Below are positions 16,229 to 24,275 of a DNA stretch of 64,000 nucleotides, piece after piece. The DNA lies in assembly GCA_934500705.1 (NCBI GenBank), contig CAKSTI010000005.1, positions 1 through 64,000 on the forward strand, read 5' to 3'. A model generated the notes under the pieces. It worked only from the letters and a program-made list of their open reading frames with translations, was not told where the DNA came from and made no database searches. Numbering within the stretch: position 1 is the stretch's first letter; every line of letters starts with the position of its first letter. This DNA comes from an uncultured Clostridia bacterium (GTDB taxonomy: Bacteria > Bacillota > Clostridia > UMGS1810). Position numbers and translations under genes: made by a program.

Positions 16229-17875
16229 ATGCCCAAAAAATTTAAGGCAATGTATAAAGCGGGTATATATTTAAGGCTATCGCGAGATGATGGCGACAAA
16301 GCGGAAAGTGACAGTATATCAAATCAGCGTGCGCTTATCAGGGATTTTGTATCACGAATTGATGATATAGAAATTGTCGGCGAGTTTCAAGACGACGGAT
16401 ACAGCGGCAGTAATTTTGACAGACCGGGGTTCTCTGAATTGCTCAATTCAATAAAAGAGAAGAAAGTGAACTGCGTTATAGTGAAGGATTTGTCAAGATT
16501 CTCCCGTGATTACATCGGCTCCGGTATGTATGTTATGAATTTGTTCCCAAAGTGGGGAATTCGTGTAATCGCCATTAACGACAATTACGACTCCGTAAAT
16601 CCACTGACAGCAAATGATGAACTTATGCTTTCATTCAAAAGTATAATAAATGATGTTTACTTGAGAGATATATCTACAAAAATCCGTAGCCATCTTGCAG
16701 TCAAAAGGAAGAACGGAGAGTATATAGGTCCGTTTGTAGTCTATGGATTATCAAAGTCACCGGATGACAGACACAAGCTTATTATTGATGAAGATGTATC
16801 AGAGGTAATACGCAAAATTTTCTCGTTGAAGATGGATGGAATGAGTCCTGTTGCTATTGCAGACAAGCTCAACGATTTATCTATACCGAGTCCTTCCGAA
16901 TATAAGAAAATAACAGGTTCAAAACACTGTGGGTTTAATTCGAAAGGCGGAAAAGCAAAGTGGACGGGACAGGCTGTGAAGAGAATACTTCAAAATCCAA
17001 TATATATGGGTACTCTTGTCCAAGGTAAAAAAACAACGATAAGCCATAAAGTGAAAAAGACTATTGAAAGAGACAAATCAGACTGGAGTATTACTGAGGC
17101 ATTTGTCCCGCCGATCATTTCAAAAGAGGTATTCAATGTTGTTCAGAATATGCTTAGCAGGGATACCCGCAGCGCTACCAGACAAGCTGATACAAACATC
17201 TTTTCGGGTATGCTGTTTTGTGCCGACTGTAAGAACACAATGGTGAGGCAAATTTCCAAATACAAGGACACGGCATACGCCTTTTATCGTTGTTCAACGC
17301 AAAAAAATGACGGCGGATGCTTTAATCATAATATCCGGGAAGGTTCAATTTATGAAGTCGTTTTGGAAACAATCAACGCACATATTCAGGCTGTTATCGG
17401 ACTTGAAAAATCGGTCAAAATGCTTGATAAAGCAGATTTGAACCGAAGCAGCCGTGTTAAAATCGAACGCCTTGTCAAAGAAAAGGAAGCAGAAATAAAA
17501 AAGCGGAAAAATGATATTTTTATCACACATCAGATATTCATTAACGGGACAATTACCGAAGATGAGTACAAAGATTTCAAAGCAATTTATAATATGCAGA
17601 TTTCCGAGGCACAAAAGTCTATCGGGAGATTAAGAGAGGAAGAAAGCAATTTTACCAATGATGTGTCTAAAATGTGTGACTGGATGAAGGAATTCAAAAA
17701 AGTGGGCAAGGTAACTCAACTCTCTCATAAGCTGCTGATTTTGTTGATTGACAAAATCTATATAGGCGGAGATAAAAGCATTGAAATTTGTTTCAGATAC
17801 AGAAATGAATTTGAAAGTTTGTCCAGGCTTGTAGAAACAGCGAATGAAAATTCGTTTGTTACTCTTGTAGGATAA
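16229..17875 (+). CDS. Large serine recombinase 1 (TnpX/TndX-like)
   Basis: This 548-residue site-specific recombinase starts at an ATG after TTAGGAGG. The resolvase domain carries the catalytic serine as Ser18 in GIYLRLSRDD, and the arginine cluster as VKDLSRFSRDYIG. A Recombinase domain (ISKEVFNVVQNML region), a zinc ribbon (CADCKNTMVRQ...CSTQKNDGGC) and a long coiled coil (residues about 400-470) follow. These enzymes integrate and excise elements at short att sites. It lies 13 bases before the second recombinase. Confidence 0.92.
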   Translation: MPKKFKAMYKAGIYLRLSRDDGDKAESDSISNQRALIRDFVSRIDDIEIVGEFQDDGYSGSNFDRPGFSELLNSIKEKKVNCVIVKDLSRFSRDYIGSGMYVMNLFPKWGIRVIAINDNYDSVNPLTANDELMLSFKSIINDVYLRDISTKIRSHLAVKRKNGEYIGPFVVYGLSKSPDDRHKLIIDEDVSEVIRKIFSLKMDGMSPVAIADKLNDLSIPSPSEYKKITGSKHCGFNSKGGKAKWTGQAVKRILQNPIYMGTLVQGKKTTISHKVKKTIERDKSDWSITEAFVPPIISKEVFNVVQNMLSRDTRSATRQADTNIFSGMLFCADCKNTMVRQISKYKDTAYAFYRCSTQKNDGGCFNHNIREGSIYEVVLETINAHIQAVIGLEKSVKMLDKADLNRSSRVKIERLVKEKEAEIKKRKNDIFITHQIFINGTITEDEYKDFKAIYNMQISEAQKSIGRLREEESNFTNDVSKMCDWMKEFKKVGKVTQLSHKLLILLIDKIYIGGDKSIEICFRYRNEFESLSRLVETANENSFVTLVG

Positions 17876-17888
17876 GGGGGTGGCTTAA

Positions 17889-19571
17889 ATGGCAAGGAAA
17901 AGCAGAAAAAGCATTCAAAGTGCTGTAGCTGATGTTCAAATAGCAACAAGGCAATTCAGTGCAGCGTTGTATGTAAGATTGTCGAACGAGGAGAGATTTG
18001 ACAGAGCAAATAAAAACTCGTTCAAGAACCAAAAAGCATTTTTGCTGGATTATGTGGAAAGTCACCCCGATATATCCATTTACAAAATCTACGAGGATAA
18101 CGGGAACACAGGCACAAATTTTGACCGACCGGCATTTTCGGAGATGATGTATGATGTTTCAAACGAAAAGGTCGATTGTATAATTGTAAAGGATTTATCT
18201 CGTTTCGGCAGAGAACATATAGAAATGGGAAAATATCTGGATTATCTGTTTCCGATGATCGGTTTACGGTTTATAGCTATTAATGACAATTATGACAGCT
18301 ATGATAAGATCAAAGATAACGATATGATAGTACCGTTTAAGAATATTATCAATGCGGTATATTCAAAAGATATTTCCCGAAAGGTTATAAGTTCCCTGTC
18401 TTTGAAACAGCATAAGGGTGAGTTTTTGGGCGCTTACGCTCCATATGGATACAAACTGGATGAAAACCGATGCTTTGTAAAAGATGATTATGCAGCGCAG
18501 ATTGTAAATAGCGTTTTTGATATGTTCATAAACGGAGCTAATATGCGCGAAATTGCAAGAAAAATGACTTTTGACGGAGTGGATACCCCTGCGGTATATC
18601 ACTACAAAAACGGCTTGATAAAGGATAAAAATTCTATCGGCAATAACCTGTGGAACGGCAGTACGGTTAAAATGATGCTGACAAATCCATCATACCTTGG
18701 CCATATGGTTCAGGGCAAGACTAAATCACTTTTTCTCGAAACCGGAAATAAAAAGATGATGGGTGTTGACAGAAAGGCGTGGATTATTGTTGAAAATACG
18801 CATGAAGCTATTGTTTCAAAAGCAAAATTCGATGCAGCACAAAAAATACTGGATGAAAATTCAAAACCACACAAGAGAAATACAGTAACAGATAATATTT
18901 TTCAATCAAAACTTTACTGCGGAGAATGCGGCTCAAAGCTTGTAATGAGACATTCAAAAAGGTGGAAGTTTTATGGATGCAATATTCACGCTCATTATCC
19001 TGAAAAATGTGACTTTATGAGCATTAACTATAAAACTCTCAGCACAGCCGTATTCAAATCAATTAAAACATATATTTTGGCTATGTTGGATTTTGAAAAA
19101 GCGGTTGACAATGTAAAAGGAACAAGTCAGATAAGACAAAAGATGCAGCATTATGAGACAAGCATCAGGAATTTAACGGGTAAACTTGATACGGTTAAAA
19201 AGCAAAGGTTTGATTTGTTCAGAGATTATATTGATGAGTTAATTATTGATGAAGAGTTTAACTTTGCGAGAGAAAGGTACACATCCGAGGTTGATTTGTA
19301 TGAGGAAAGACTTAAAATCCTCAAAAATGAGTATGAGAGTTTCAGAAAAGCGTTGGAACCAAAGGAATGGGTGGGACGGTTCAAGCGGTATCGCTCGTCT
19401 AAACATCTTACTAAAGAAATGATTGATTACTTTATTGACAGAATAACGATAAGCAAGGATCAAGACATCAGCATTAAATTCAAATTCAGTAAAGAACAGC
19501 TTCTTGGGAAGGAGAGTGAGAACTATGAAAGAGACATACAAAATTCTGAAGTACCTTCGATTGTCTATTGA
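17889..19571 (+). CDS. Large serine recombinase 2
   Basis: This 560-residue enzyme has the catalytic serine as Ser32 in ALYVRLSNEER and the arginine motif VKDLSRFGREHIEMGKY. The zinc ribbon is YCGECGSKLVMRH...YGCNIHA. A C-terminal coiled coil spans roughly residues 415-480. GGGGGTG precedes the ATG. It diverges strongly from recombinases 1 and 3, so this is not a recent tandem copy. The 3' end overlaps the next gene by 47 bases, which suggests the set is expressed together. Confidence 0.92.
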   Translation: MARKSRKSIQSAVADVQIATRQFSAALYVRLSNEERFDRANKNSFKNQKAFLLDYVESHPDISIYKIYEDNGNTGTNFDRPAFSEMMYDVSNEKVDCIIVKDLSRFGREHIEMGKYLDYLFPMIGLRFIAINDNYDSYDKIKDNDMIVPFKNIINAVYSKDISRKVISSLSLKQHKGEFLGAYAPYGYKLDENRCFVKDDYAAQIVNSVFDMFINGANMREIARKMTFDGVDTPAVYHYKNGLIKDKNSIGNNLWNGSTVKMMLTNPSYLGHMVQGKTKSLFLETGNKKMMGVDRKAWIIVENTHEAIVSKAKFDAAQKILDENSKPHKRNTVTDNIFQSKLYCGECGSKLVMRHSKRWKFYGCNIHAHYPEKCDFMSINYKTLSTAVFKSIKTYILAMLDFEKAVDNVKGTSQIRQKMQHYETSIRNLTGKLDTVKKQRFDLFRDYIDELIIDEEFNFARERYTSEVDLYEERLKILKNEYESFRKALEPKEWVGRFKRYRSSKHLTKEMIDYFIDRITISKDQDISIKFKFSKEQLLGKESENYERDIQNSEVPSIVY

Positions 19572-21078
19572 TGATGACGGGGACGGAGAAAGCAATAGTA
19601 TACATTATCAGCGTAAGTTAATCGACGGTTACATAGAAGAACATTTTAGAGGGAGACAGCTTTACATTGATGAAATCGTCGATGACGGTTACAGCGGAAC
19701 GAATTTTAGGCGTCCCGGTATAACGCGAGCCCTTGAATTACTTAATTCAGGAAAGTTTAACTGTATCATAGTTAAAGATTTATCGAGATTGGGTAGAGAT
19801 CATATACAGATAGGTAATTACCTTGAGCATATATTCCCGGCTATGGAAATAAGGGTAATCTCTATTAACGATCAATACGACAGTGATGAACACATAGGCT
19901 CTCCGGGTGGAATTGACATTGCTCTTAAAAATCTGATATATGAGCTATACAGCAAAGACCTTTCACAAAAGGTTAAAGCAGCAAGGCAGACTATTATGAA
20001 AAGCGGCAAATATAACGCTCCATTCGCTATTTATGGCTATTTCAAACAAAACGGCTCTTTAATAATAGATGAAAATACTGCTCCGATAGTAGCTCGCATA
20101 TTTGATATGATTGATTCGGGGCTTACAACCACGCAAGTGGCGTCAATCTTGAATGAAGAAGGTGTTATGACACCGGCTGAATACAAAAAATCGCTGAAAT
20201 ACAAAAGAAAGTGGATCAGTGAAGATAAAAAAGTGTCCTGGTCAGATTTCACGATAAGAAGAATTACATCGGATGAAAAATACACAGGAAATATGATCTT
20301 GGGAAAGACGGAAAGATTAAAAGTCGGAGATCCGTGCAGTGCAAGACGAAAACCGGTTGATAAGTGGATAGTTGCTAAAAATACGCATCCGGCTATAGTT
20401 ACGCAAGCGAAGTTCGACAGCGTAGCAAAAAAAATTCATACCAAAGTGAAACATCATGGTAATAATGTCAATCATAAACCCGGCATATATTATTGTGCTA
20501 ATTGTGGACATACGCTTGGTAAATCCGGCAAAAAAAATGTTGCATTAAAGTGCAGATACTCAATTATGACTTCAGATAATGAGTGTGTAAACGAATACAT
20601 ACAACTGAACGAAATAAAAAGTGTATTGGGGAAAATCCTTATTAAACAGTTTGGAATTATGCAATCGCAGGCTAAAGCGTATAAAGAAAGCATTGAAACT
20701 AATTCCGCAATATCTTTTGATTCGGTCAAAGCTGAAATTGAAGTGCTAAAAAGGCAGCGGTTTTCCACTTACGAAAAGTTCAAGGACGGAAACATATCAA
20801 GAGATGAGCTTGATGAAGTCAGAAGTCGGATTTCAAATCGTCTTGATGAATTGGATAATCTCTTAAAAAAAGCGGATAAAAATGAGGAGGTTTCCGAGTT
20901 GAAAAATCATAAAGCAGAAATAATTCTGAACTATGGTGATGAAGATGTTTTTGATGATAATTTCATTAACTATTTTGTCAAAAAAGTTATGGTTCATAAG
21001 GACAAGCAACTTGATATAACCTGGAATTTTGGCTTGGGTGAATTTCTTGATGAAAAGGGAGGTAATTTGTATGCATAG
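19525..21078 (+). CDS. Large serine recombinase 3
   Basis: This enzyme has 517 residues from the ATG at 19525, which follows GGAAGGAGAG; the frame also opens at a TTG at 19504. The catalytic serine is Ser14 in KYLRLSIDDD, with VKDLSRLGRDHIQIGNY downstream. The zinc ribbon YYCANCGHTLGKSGKK lacks an obvious second Cys pair close by but has KCRYSI and ECVNEYI. A coiled coil follows. Its start lies inside recombinase 2 and its end overlaps the small resolvase-domain gene. Confidence 0.92.
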   Translation: MKETYKILKYLRLSIDDDGDGESNSIHYQRKLIDGYIEEHFRGRQLYIDEIVDDGYSGTNFRRPGITRALELLNSGKFNCIIVKDLSRLGRDHIQIGNYLEHIFPAMEIRVISINDQYDSDEHIGSPGGIDIALKNLIYELYSKDLSQKVKAARQTIMKSGKYNAPFAIYGYFKQNGSLIIDENTAPIVARIFDMIDSGLTTTQVASILNEEGVMTPAEYKKSLKYKRKWISEDKKVSWSDFTIRRITSDEKYTGNMILGKTERLKVGDPCSARRKPVDKWIVAKNTHPAIVTQAKFDSVAKKIHTKVKHHGNNVNHKPGIYYCANCGHTLGKSGKKNVALKCRYSIMTSDNECVNEYIQLNEIKSVLGKILIKQFGIMQSQAKAYKESIETNSAISFDSVKAEIEVLKRQRFSTYEKFKDGNISRDELDEVRSRISNRLDELDNLLKKADKNEEVSELKNHKAEIILNYGDEDVFDDNFINYFVKKVMVHKDKQLDITWNFGLGEFLDEKGGNLYA

Positions 21079-21511
21079 ATTATTTTTTTCTAAAAGAAAA
21101 AGGATGAAGGCGATTGAGGAACTTGTAAGAATAAATTTCGAGAAGGATCCAACTCCGATTATTTGTATTAAAGATGCAAAAATTAAACCGCTGAGCGAGG
21201 GTGTTGCTATTTATGCCCGAGTTGCAAATGATGAAAATAATGATTTGACAAAGCAAATTTGCAATCTCAGAGAACAGGCAGCGGGAGTAGGAGATGTGAA
21301 CTTCACGGAGTATAGTGAAGTAGCAAGCGGCATCTCAAAGAATGAGAGTAAGCGCAAGAGCTTGTATAAACTTCTCTCTGATGCCGAAAACGGTTTGATA
21401 AAGAGACTGTATGTGAAAAACCGAGATAGGTTTTCGCGGGATTTTGTTTTCAATTCAGAAGTAATAAACAGGCTTAATAAAAGCGGTGTAGAAATTATTG
21501 AAACTTTTTAG
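21071..21511 (+). CDS. Resolvase-domain protein lacking the catalytic serine
   Basis: This 146-residue protein starts at the ATG at 21071 after GGAGGTAATTTGT, overlapping recombinase 3 by 8 bases. It is only a resolvase catalytic domain with a basic N-terminal extension (FSKRKRMKAIEELVR). The strand-1 motif reads AIYARVANDEN, so residue 52, where the family nucleophile serine sits, is alanine. The downstream arginine motif KNRDRFSRDFVFN is kept. There is no Recombinase, zinc-ribbon or coiled-coil part. It cannot cut DNA by the usual mechanism and may be an accessory or regulatory subunit for its neighbours, or a decaying copy. Confidence 0.75.
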   Translation: MHRLFFSKRKRMKAIEELVRINFEKDPTPIICIKDAKIKPLSEGVAIYARVANDENNDLTKQICNLREQAAGVGDVNFTEYSEVASGISKNESKRKSLYKLLSDAENGLIKRLYVKNRDRFSRDFVFNSEVINRLNKSGVEIIETF

Positions 21512-21520
21512 GAGGTTGCT

Positions 21521-21712
21521 ATGAAAAGGGAAAACAAAATTATGATTTATTTATGCGTGGGAAACAAAGAACAGGCAGAAGAATATGATAAGGAAAATGA
21601 CAAGCGTAAAAAAATGAAAAGTCGAATTTCTGAGATTGGAAATGAGATTTTTAATGACATCAAATCTGTAAAACTGTGCCTAATTCGCCCACAAAAATAT
21701 ATAAAATTTTAA
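21521..21712 (+). CDS. Tiny ORF with a resolvase-like first strand
   Basis: This 63-residue ORF follows AGGAGGTTGCT. Its opening, KIMIYLCVGNKEQ, resembles the first strand of a resolvase (Y-x-R-V-S-x-x-x-Q) with glycine at the serine position. The rest is charged and helical, then changes character near the C-terminus. It may be a truncated further recombinase at the end of the element, or a small independent protein. Confidence 0.4.
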   Translation: MKRENKIMIYLCVGNKEQAEEYDKENDKRKKMKSRISEIGNEIFNDIKSVKLCLIRPQKYIKF

Positions 21713-21841
21713 GAAAAAATTTCTTGTCTTTGCTTGACATAATCTTGGGAAGATACAGACACATTAACCCCCTTAACCGACGCTGTGATATTTGAAAAGA
21801 ACTGATGCGAAAAACGCATTGGCAAACAAACTTTAAAACAA

Positions 21842-21873
21842 GCTCCGTGCAGTAATGCACGGAGCACTTTTTT
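21842..21873 (+). terminator. Terminator at the right side of the recombinase element
   Basis: GCTCCGTGCA at 21842-21851 pairs perfectly with TGCACGGAGC at 21856-21865 and is followed by a run of T's. Confidence 0.8.
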
Positions 21874-21875
21874 AC

Positions 21876-21907
21876 AAAAAAATGCCCGAACGGTTTGTCG
21901 TTCGGGT
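21876..21907 (-). terminator. Terminator of the two-component operon
   Basis: On the minus strand CCCGAACG/CGTTCGGG (21906-21899 with 21892-21885) is followed by a T-run (21882-21876). It directly abuts the plus-strand terminator of the element, so transcription converges here. Confidence 0.7.
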
Positions 21908-21925
21908 ATTTTGCATTATGCTGTA

Positions 21926-22603
21926 TTACAGGTTATAAAACTTGAATATATCCAGACTCTTTGCGGTGCTTACAAGCTCTTTAATGTTTTTGCACTTGAT
22001 TTTGCTAACCATACGCACTATCTGCGAGCGAACCGTGTTTTCGGTAACAAAGCGCTTTTGCGATATTTCGCTGTATGAGAGTCCCTTGCACAAATCGCTG
22101 AGTACTTCAATTTCGGATTTGGTGAGGTTTTTAAGCACGTTAAGCAAAAACAACAGCGACTTGTTCTCGTTAGAAAGGCTTATACCGCTCGAAAGCAGGC
22201 GGTTTTCCAGATAATCGTCAAAGTCCGAATGGTTGTTGTAACGTTTTTTGATGCTCTCCACAAGCTGTTTGCTTGTTATGGTCTTGTTAAGGAAGTAGTC
22301 GGCGCCGTTTTCGAGCGCAGTAAAAAAGTTCTCGTCGGAGTCGTACATCGTAAGCATTATCACCTTTGTTTCGGGGCTTACAGCCGGCACGATTGATAGG
22401 ATTTTAAACCCCGCCTCGGAATATTCAAGCTGTAAGTCGAGCAGGAGAATATCCGGCTTTGCACTCTCCAAAAGAGCCTTACATTCGGGTATGTTTGTTG
22501 ATTTGCCCACAAATTCCAGCTCGTCGTCTTTCTCTATGACGTTCTGGTAATATTTGCAGATTGTCAGTTCGTCGTCGCACACCGCAACCCTTATCCTGTT
22601 CAC
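21926..22603 (-). CDS. NarL/LuxR-type response regulator
   Basis: This protein has about 225 residues from the GTG at 22603, chosen because AAGGAG lies at suitable spacing; a GTG at 22615 overlaps that site. The receiver domain has the acidic pair VCDDE, the phosphoacceptor Asp in ILLLDLQLEYSEAG and the conserved Lys in FLNKTI. The output domain is a LuxR HTH (SEIEVLSDLCKGLSYSEISQ, then TENTVRSQIVRM). It lies just downstream of the histidine kinase, whose stop codon is 9 bases upstream, so the pair is co-translated. It probably regulates the divergent secreted deacetylase genes. Confidence 0.9.
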   Translation of the reverse strand: MNRIRVAVCDDELTICKYYQNVIEKDDELEFVGKSTNIPECKALLESAKPDILLLDLQLEYSEAGFKILSIVPAVSPETKVIMLTMYDSDENFFTALENGADYFLNKTITSKQLVESIKKRYNNHSDFDDYLENRLLSSGISLSNENKSLLFLLNVLKNLTKSEIEVLSDLCKGLSYSEISQKRFVTENTVRSQIVRMVSKIKCKNIKELVSTAKSLDIFKFYNL

Positions 22604-22611
22604 TATACAAC

Positions 22612-24090
22612 TCACTCCTTAACTGCGGTGGGGAACATCAGCGTAACCGTTGTGTATTCACCGTATTTGCTTTTTATAGATACGTGCCCGTTATAGGCAT
22701 TCATTGCAGTGTAGACAAAATTAAGTCCCAGACCGAAATGATAATTACTGTGCTTTGTGGAATTAAACATACAAAATATCTGTTTGATTATGGCGTGTTT
22801 TATTCCTATGCCGTTGTCCGTAATCTTAATCTCCGCACTGCCCGGCTCGCAGTGCATTGTTACGTCTATTACTCCGCCTGCGGAGTCTTTAAAGTTTATT
22901 GCGTCTATCGAATTTTGAAAAATATTCTTTAAAATCTCCGACAAATGTTCCTTGTCAATTTTAATATACACCGTATCGTAGGGAATATTCACGTTTATCT
23001 TAATATTATCTTTGCCGATTGAGGCAATCTCCTTTTGCACAAACTCAACGAGATTTATAATGTCGCTCTTGTTTTTGGCAAAGGACATCATTCCCATAGC
23101 ACGGCACACGGCTTTGTACGACGCCTCTCCGGACTCACGTATTATTTTAAGATTTTCCGCCGCAATTTCGGGCGTTTCCATTGCCTGCCGGGAAAGCTGC
23201 ATTATCCCCCAGAAAGAGTTTTTGTATGCGTGAAACAGCATAAGCGTGTTTTGATTTAAGTTTTTAATAATTCTGTTGTTTATCATCTTTCTTTTTGAAA
23301 AGAATTTCAGCGGCTTTGTGTATACAAACACAAGGCAGACTACAAGAGTTACAAACATAACCGTCAGAATAAGCGTCAGATGTTTGTCTGATATAAACTC
23401 GGTATATATATCCACCGTCATTTCCGGAAATCCCATTTCGTTAAGGTTCCACGGAGTCATATACTTGGTGGGGAGTATAAAGAAAAGCATAACTTCAAAA
23501 ATATCTATCACCACAAGGTTTGCCATTGTCACATTAAGGCAAAAGTGCTTGTAGGATATGTGCGTTTCCAGGTAGTTTGCTATTATGCAGAAAATCGGCA
23601 TAAGAAGCGAGGTTATGACAATCACCGTAGATGCCCTTTTTAGCACGGTCTTTATGTAAACATACAGCTCGGAGCCGCCTTCGCCTATGTGGTGCGCTTT
23701 AAGCATTATATGATACTTAACGTCCGGCAGATTTATGAGCACAAACAGTGCTACAACGGAAACCCACAGCACCTTAAACTTTGCGCTGATGCGTGTCGTT
23801 GAGGTGAGTGCCATAAGGTCTGCAAGCATTATTACGGCAACGCTTGCAACCATACCCTCCACCAGGGTGTACGGCGAAAACGACTTTTCCACAAGCGTGG
23901 TGAGCAGTTTAATATCCACGGATAACGTCACGGGATATTGGAGAACCTGCGCAAGCAGTGAAAAAACAAAAAACGTAAATATTTCTATTCCGAGGTAAAG
24001 AAGGCATATGGCAATTACTGTTTTGTGCTTGTAGTTAAATATGACAAGTGTAATGAGTACCAATGAGCAAAGCATAGTAGCAAGCAGCAT
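22612..24090 (-). CDS. Membrane sensor histidine kinase
   Basis: This protein has about 492 residues. I start at the ATG at 24090 because GGAAAAGGAGG lies directly upstream; the frame extends a further 19 codons without such a site. The N-terminal 270 residues contain about seven hydrophobic segments (LLATMLCSLVLITLVIF and others) rather than a large extracellular loop domain. The phosphoacceptor region is LFHAYKNSFWGIMQL, an H-x-x-K-N type. The HATPase domain has the N box (LKNIFQNSIDAI), G1 (ITDNGIGI) and G2 (HFGLGLNF). It pairs with the response regulator next to it and is divergent from the gene at 24276. Confidence 0.88.
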   Translation of the reverse strand: MLLATMLCSLVLITLVIFNYKHKTVIAICLLYLGIEIFTFFVFSLLAQVLQYPVTLSVDIKLLTTLVEKSFSPYTLVEGMVASVAVIMLADLMALTSTTRISAKFKVLWVSVVALFVLINLPDVKYHIMLKAHHIGEGGSELYVYIKTVLKRASTVIVITSLLMPIFCIIANYLETHISYKHFCLNVTMANLVVIDIFEVMLFFILPTKYMTPWNLNEMGFPEMTVDIYTEFISDKHLTLILTVMFVTLVVCLVFVYTKPLKFFSKRKMINNRIIKNLNQNTLMLFHAYKNSFWGIMQLSRQAMETPEIAAENLKIIRESGEASYKAVCRAMGMMSFAKNKSDIINLVEFVQKEIASIGKDNIKINVNIPYDTVYIKIDKEHLSEILKNIFQNSIDAINFKDSAGGVIDVTMHCEPGSAEIKITDNGIGIKHAIIKQIFCMFNSTKHSNYHFGLGLNFVYTAMNAYNGHVSIKSKYGEYTTVTLMFPTAVKE

Positions 24091-24275
24091 TTTTTGCAGT
24101 CCTCCTTTTCCGCAATTATCATTCTGTAAAAATTCTATCATATGCAATCACGTTTTGTCAAGGAATATGTTGGTGCGCCGAAAGTTGATATTTTATCAGC
24201 TTTCGCCATATCTATTTACAAAAAATTTTTTGCGTGGTACACTAACCTTATATTACGACAGGGAGTGGTAAATGA
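24091..24275. promoter_or_regulatory. Divergent promoter region between the sensor kinase and the deacetylase genes
   Basis: This A/T-rich 185-base region lies between divergent genes and must hold both promoters. A GGGAGTGG ribosome binding site stands before the plus-strand ATG at 24276. I could not fix a -35/-10 pair with confidence. Confidence 0.4.

Larger units (their letters stand above)
13846..21873 (+). mobile_element. Integrated element with a serine-recombinase cassette (limits approximate)
   Basis: A co-directional block of small regulators (XRE, sigma-like, HTH_16, DUF6870-like) is followed by three large serine recombinases and two small resolvase-like ORFs. This gene set is typical of the regulatory and excision end of clostridial integrative elements. 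No relaxase, T4SS or cargo gene is visible, so it is either a minimal mobilisable unit or a remnant. The left limit is set at the palindrome and the right limit at the terminator after the last ORF. I found no convincing direct repeat marking attL/attR. Confidence 0.55.

Noticed and set aside
13846..21760. Direct repeat as attL/attR of the recombinase element
   Set aside because: The palindrome region and the right flank share only short matches such as GATACA; nothing long enough to call an attachment site.
22561..24271. Several plus-strand frames of 70-120 codons opposite the sensor kinase and regulator
   Set aside because: They are antisense shadows of a convincing two-component pair and lack ribosome binding sites and recognisable domains.
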